Source: Christiangramia fulva (GTDB taxonomy: Bacteria > Bacteroidota > Bacteroidia > Flavobacteriales > Flavobacteriaceae). From it: 64,000 nucleotides of DNA. Below are positions 60,734-64,000 of the stretch, piece by piece. A program made the position numbers and the translations under genes. The stretch lies in assembly GCF_003024155.1 (NCBI RefSeq), contig NZ_CP028136.1, forward strand, positions 1,674,001 through 1,738,000, written 5' to 3'. Numbering within the stretch: position 1 is the stretch's first letter; every line of letters starts with the position of its first letter. A model generated the notes under the pieces. That model was not told the DNA's origin. It worked only from the letters and a program-made list of their open reading frames with translations, and did no database searches.

Positions 60734-61606
60734 TTAATGCAGCCTGCTGATATTCTTTAAATTCCTGAATTTCTTGGGCAATTCAAGATCAAATTCTTTT
60801 TGCTCTTTGGTAACGGGATGCTGAAATTTTACCTTTCCGGCGAACAAGTACAGCTTCCTGTTCTTAAAAACGTCTTTTTCTTCAATTCCGTATAAGGTGT
60901 CGGCAACAATGGGAAAACCCGCGTGAGAGAGGTGTCTTCGAATTTGATGAGTACGACCGGTTAATGGCCGGGCTTCGATTAGGCTGTAAAAATTATTATG
61001 AATATTGTAGATTTTGATACTTTTCAGCATTGTTTTCGCTGATTTACCATCAACAGGCTCATCGATCAATTTTTCTTCCGGAAATTTTTGATGAACAAGT
61101 GCGTAATAATATTTTGAAATTTTTTGTTCGGAAAAGGCTTTCTGAAGATTAATGAGCGCTTTTCGCGTTTTTGCGCAAAGAAGAATACCCGAAGTTGGGT
61201 TGTCCAGGCGGTGGACGGGTAGGGGATTTATTAATGCATCTTTTTCTTCGGAAGGTTTTAAATTGAATGGAAGGGCATTCTCAATAGTTTTAAAATAGTT
61301 TCCACTGGAAGGAAATCCTGCAGGTTTTTGGACCACCGCCATGAATTCATCCTCAAACACAACATTCAGTTTTTTCTGAAAGATTTTTTTGTCGCGAATT
61401 TCCTGTTTTAAAAGGTCAATTTGCTGTCCCTCGCGGATCCAATCACTGGTTTTTGCCTGCTGCCTGTCAAGTAAGATAAGGCCTTTTTTAATGGCTTTTT
61501 TAACACCACTTCTGGTATTAATCGTTTCAAAAATAGAAGCCGCATATTCCTGCAACCTGACATTTTCAGAAATTGCAGGAACAATATGCGTTTCTATTAT
61601 TTTCAT
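60734..61606 (-). CDS. RluA-family pseudouridine synthase
   Basis: 290 residues. The catalytic motif is PVHRLDNPTSGILL (HRLDxxTSG, catalytic Asp), and RPLTGRTHQIRRHL follows; an S4-like N-terminus (TRSGVKKAIKKGLILL) is present. It modifies uridines in rRNA or tRNA; the exact site cannot be assigned. It is transcribed alone or with asnS upstream. Confidence 0.92.
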   Translation of the reverse strand: MKIIETHIVPAISENVRLQEYAASIFETINTRSGVKKAIKKGLILLDRQQAKTSDWIREGQQIDLLKQEIRDKKIFQKKLNVVFEDEFMAVVQKPAGFPSSGNYFKTIENALPFNLKPSEEKDALINPLPVHRLDNPTSGILLCAKTRKALINLQKAFSEQKISKYYYALVHQKFPEEKLIDEPVDGKSAKTMLKSIKIYNIHNNFYSLIEARPLTGRTHQIRRHLSHAGFPIVADTLYGIEEKDVFKNRKLYLFAGKVKFQHPVTKEQKEFDLELPKKFRNLKNISRLH

Positions 61607-61635
61607 ATAAAAGAAGCCTTATTTAGAAGTTTAAG

Positions 61636-61660
61636 CGTGACCCGGAACTGGTTTCAGGTC
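61636..61660. repeat. Degenerate REP-like copy
   Basis: CGTGACCCGGAACTGGTTTC and five more bases; it matches the reverse complement of 40487-40512 (CGTCACCCTGAACTTGTTTC...) at most positions. A distant member of the same family. Confidence 0.6.
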
Positions 61661-61750
61661 TTTTAAGATTTCGGAAATAAAACATAATTTCTGAAATCAA
61701 TTCAGAAGGATGCCCATACTTTCTGTGGAAAACCTCTTTTATATCCTAAT

Positions 61751-63193
61751 TTAAAATTCAGCATTTTGAGGCGTTCTCGGGAAAGGTATCACATCGCGAA
61801 TATTTCCCATTCCGGTGGTAAACTGTACCAGGCGTTCAAAACCAAGTCCGAAACCGCTGTGCACGCAGGTTCCGAATCTTCTCGTATCAAGATACCACCA
61901 GAGTTCTTCTTCAGAAATATTGAGAGCATTCATTTTTTCTTTAAGCACATCCAGTCTTTCTTCACGCTGGCTTCCGCCTACGATCTCACCAATTCCGGGG
62001 AATAAGATATCCATTGCTCGAACGGTTTTTCCGTCTTCGTTCAAACGCATATAAAAGGCCTTGATCTTTGCTGGATAGTCAAAAAGAATAACCGGAGATT
62101 TAAAATGTTTCTCAACAAGGAATCTTTCATGTTCACTCTGCAGGTCGGCCCCCCATTCTTCGATGATGTAATTGAATTTCTTTTTCTTGTTTGGTTTGGA
62201 ATTTTTCAGGATCTCGATAGCTTCGGTATAACTTACCCGTTTGAAATTGTTGTCCAGAACGAAATTTAATTTTTCAAGTAAAGTCATTTCGCTGCGCTCG
62301 GTTTTTGGCTTCAGCTTATCTTCATTCTCCTGTCTTTCGGCAAGAAATTCAAGGTCATCTTTGCAGTTGTCAAGCACATACCTCAAGACATATTTAATGA
62401 ATTCTTCAGCCAGATCCATATTTCCATCAAGGTCACAAAAGGCAACCTCCGGTTCGATCATCCAGAATTCTGCCAGGTGACGAGAGGTATTTGAATTTTC
62501 AGCCCGGAAGGTCGGCCCAAAAGTATAAACCTGCCCCAGGCCAAGCGCGAAAGCTTCGGCTTCCAGTTGTCCGGAAACGGTAAGATTGGTTTCTTTTCCG
62601 AAGAAATCTTCCTTAAAATTAATGCTCCCATCTTCGTTCCTGGGAGGCTTATTCATATCCAGCGAAGTAACACGGAACATTTCACCGGCACCTTCGGCAT
62701 CACTTCCGGTAATAATGGGCGTATTGACGTAATGGAAATTCTTTTCCTGGAAAAATTTATGAACGGCAAAAGCAAGTTTGCTTCGTACGCGCATCACGGC
62801 ACCAAAAGTATTGGTTCGAACTCTTAAATGCGCCTGCTCCCGAAGCTTTTCCATACTGTGCTTCTTGGGCGAAAGAATGGTCTTTTTCACCTCCTCCGGA
62901 TTGGCATCCCCGAGGATTTCCAGATCGCTGACTTCAACTTCCACTCGCTGCTGGCTACCAAGGCTCTCTTTTAAAGTACCTTTTACCGAAATTGCCGCAC
63001 CCACATTGATCCTTTTTAAAAGATCTTCATCGGTTTTTTCAAAATCGATCACACACTGAAGATTTTTTAAAGTAGAACCGTCGTTTAGAGCTATAAAGCG
63101 GTTGCTTCGGAAGGAACGCACCCAACCCCTAACATGGAATTCCTGTAAAAATTGATCACTTTCCAGTATTTCAGCGATTTTTGCCTGTATCAT
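61751..63193 (-). CDS. asnS: Asparaginyl-tRNA synthetase
   Basis: 480 residues. An OB-fold anticodon-binding domain (VRGWVRSFRSNRFIALNDGS) leads to a class IIb catalytic domain: motif 2 (TFRAENSNTSRHLAEFWM) and motif 3 (GFGLGFERLVQFTTGMGNIR, 20 residues shown). The end IRDVIPFPRTP is typical of AsnRS. It charges tRNA-Asn with asparagine. Confidence 0.97.
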   Translation of the reverse strand: MIQAKIAEILESDQFLQEFHVRGWVRSFRSNRFIALNDGSTLKNLQCVIDFEKTDEDLLKRINVGAAISVKGTLKESLGSQQRVEVEVSDLEILGDANPEEVKKTILSPKKHSMEKLREQAHLRVRTNTFGAVMRVRSKLAFAVHKFFQEKNFHYVNTPIITGSDAEGAGEMFRVTSLDMNKPPRNEDGSINFKEDFFGKETNLTVSGQLEAEAFALGLGQVYTFGPTFRAENSNTSRHLAEFWMIEPEVAFCDLDGNMDLAEEFIKYVLRYVLDNCKDDLEFLAERQENEDKLKPKTERSEMTLLEKLNFVLDNNFKRVSYTEAIEILKNSKPNKKKKFNYIIEEWGADLQSEHERFLVEKHFKSPVILFDYPAKIKAFYMRLNEDGKTVRAMDILFPGIGEIVGGSQREERLDVLKEKMNALNISEEELWWYLDTRRFGTCVHSGFGLGFERLVQFTTGMGNIRDVIPFPRTPQNAEF

Positions 63194-63266
63194 TTAGTCT
63201 GATTTTTTTGAGAAAACAAAGATAGTTTTTCGCCTGAAGCTTAGCAAGCAGGCATACTGTTCACAT

Positions 63267-64000
63267 TTAATCGTTTTTCGAATTTTCTTCTTCCTCCACT
63301 TCATCATTTTCATCTTCGATGATATTCATAGCGGGTTCCTTCAGCACTTTTTTATTGGCAATGCTTTTTTCCAGCGACAATAATAAAGAAGGAAGCAATA
63401 ACAAATTAGAAAGCATCGCGAAAAGAAGAGTTGCTGAAACCAGTCCGCCCAATGCTACAGTTCCTCCGAAACTACTGATCATAAATACCGAAAATCCGAA
63501 GAATAAAACTATGGATGTATAGAACATGCTCACCCCGGTTTCCCGAAGGGCGGCATAAACCGAACGTTTGATCTTCCAGTCATGAACCTGCAGTTCCTGT
63601 CGATATTTTGCTAAAAAGTGAATGGTATCATCAACCGAAATTCCAAAGGCAATACTAAAAACGAGAATGGTTGAGGGTTTTATTGGTACACCCAGGAAAC
63701 CCATGACACCGGCAGTGATGATCAATGGTAGGAGGTTGGGAACAAGGGAGATAAGGATCATCCTGAAACTCCTGAACATCCATGCCATCAGTCCGGCGAT
63801 AAGCAAGATGGCGAGACCCAGAGAAATGATCAGGTTTCTTACCAGATAATCGGTTCCCTTTTGAAACAACAGCGCCTTACCGGTCATGGAAACATCATAA
63901 CGATCTTCCGGGAAAATCTTGTTGATTTGAGGTTTGAGATGTTCTTCGATGCGTTCCATTTCATCGGTACCCACATCCTGCATAAAAGTGGTGATACGGG
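63267..64000 (-). CDS. RND/MMPL-family transporter, C-terminal part (5' end outside window)
   Basis: The frame runs off the right edge on the minus strand: upstream of the first visible Met (63983) it continues as RITTF. At least 244 residues are visible. The last membrane helices are about 30-190 of the visible part, with the SSD-like pattern SIAFGISVDDTIHFLAKYR containing the Asp pair and GVSMFYTSIVLFFGFSVF. A highly acidic tail ends the protein. It exports hydrophobic substrates in relatives; this one is unassigned. Confidence 0.85.
   Translation of the reverse strand, partial: RITTFMQDVGTDEMERIEEHLKPQINKIFPEDRYDVSMTGKALLFQKGTDYLVRNLIISLGLAILLIAGLMAWMFRSFRMILISLVPNLLPLIITAGVMGFLGVPIKPSTILVFSIAFGISVDDTIHFLAKYRQELQVHDWKIKRSVYAALRETGVSMFYTSIVLFFGFSVFMISSFGGTVALGGLVSATLLFAMLSNLLLLPSLLLSLEKSIANKKVLKEPAMNIIEDENDEVEEEENSKND

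Overview
The window comes from a low-GC Bacteroidota genome, almost certainly a member of the Flavobacteriaceae (Gramella/Christiangramia/Salegentibacter-like; genus not provable from this sequence). The signs are an exbB/exbD/exbD/PorT-type cluster, an M56 peptidase fused to a TonB C-terminal domain, DUF6567 and DUF4230 proteins, weak Shine-Dalgarno sequences, and a split KdpD.

Left chromosomal part (1-17.3 kb). A signalling operon opens the window: a periplasmic-propeller hybrid histidine kinase cut by the window edge, a lone receiver and a GAF-nucleotide cyclase. Next come a YihY/BrkB membrane protein, a PQQ/cytochrome c dehydrogenase, a CDF zinc exporter, and a GIY-YIG nuclease gene flanked by two long, highly structured direct repeats. 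Two small unknown genes follow, then a chromosomal potassium cluster: a KdpD-C-terminal-like kinase, a KdpE-like regulator, a TrkA/KtrA-type NAD-binding subunit and the Kup transporter.

Mobile island (about 17,320-35,429, 18.1 kb). A 53-bp perfect direct repeat of the 3' part of tRNA-Leu(UAG) bounds it (17267-17319 and 35377-35429; the second copy lies in the intact tRNA gene). A tyrosine recombinase sits just inside the left end. A MobC-like protein, a MOBP-type relaxase and a small membrane protein sit at the right end. No conjugation machinery or replication gene is visible, so it reads as an integrative mobilizable element. Its cargo is potassium homeostasis: a sigma-54 response regulator, trkH-trkA, two tiny membrane proteins (one is KdpF), kdpA-kdpB-kdpC, an outer-membrane porin, the KdpD sensor half, a separate histidine kinase and ApbE. 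The regulator would need the host RpoN, which is encoded at 59.2-60.7 kb.

Right chromosomal part (35.4-64 kb). This holds ordinary housekeeping genes: M20 dipeptidase, VF530 and PhnA proteins, a MutS-like ATPase, YjbR, DUF4230, small lipoproteins, a cyclase-family hydrolase, HemW, RuvC, a GT2 glycosyltransferase, YciI, a BlaI/M56-TonB regulatory operon with a clear operator pair, DUF456, an FMO-like oxidoreductase, a Rieske lipoprotein, TatD, an acyltransferase, asparaginase, tRNA-Ser, the ExbB/ExbD cluster, RpoN, an RluA-family pseudouridine synthase, AsnS and an RND/MMPL transporter cut by the window edge. Two further small-gene cassettes associated with repeats lie here: a truncated GIY-YIG gene between inverted REP-like hairpins (40.3-40.5 kb), and a four-helix-bundle (S23/IVS-type) gene between perfect 17-bp inverted repeats wedged between ruvC and hemW (44.2-44.7 kb).

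The two most interesting themes are the potassium-uptake island in tRNA-Leu and the recurrent association of small solitary genes (GIY-YIG, four-helix bundle) with structured terminal repeats. All family assignments are by reading motifs; no search was run.
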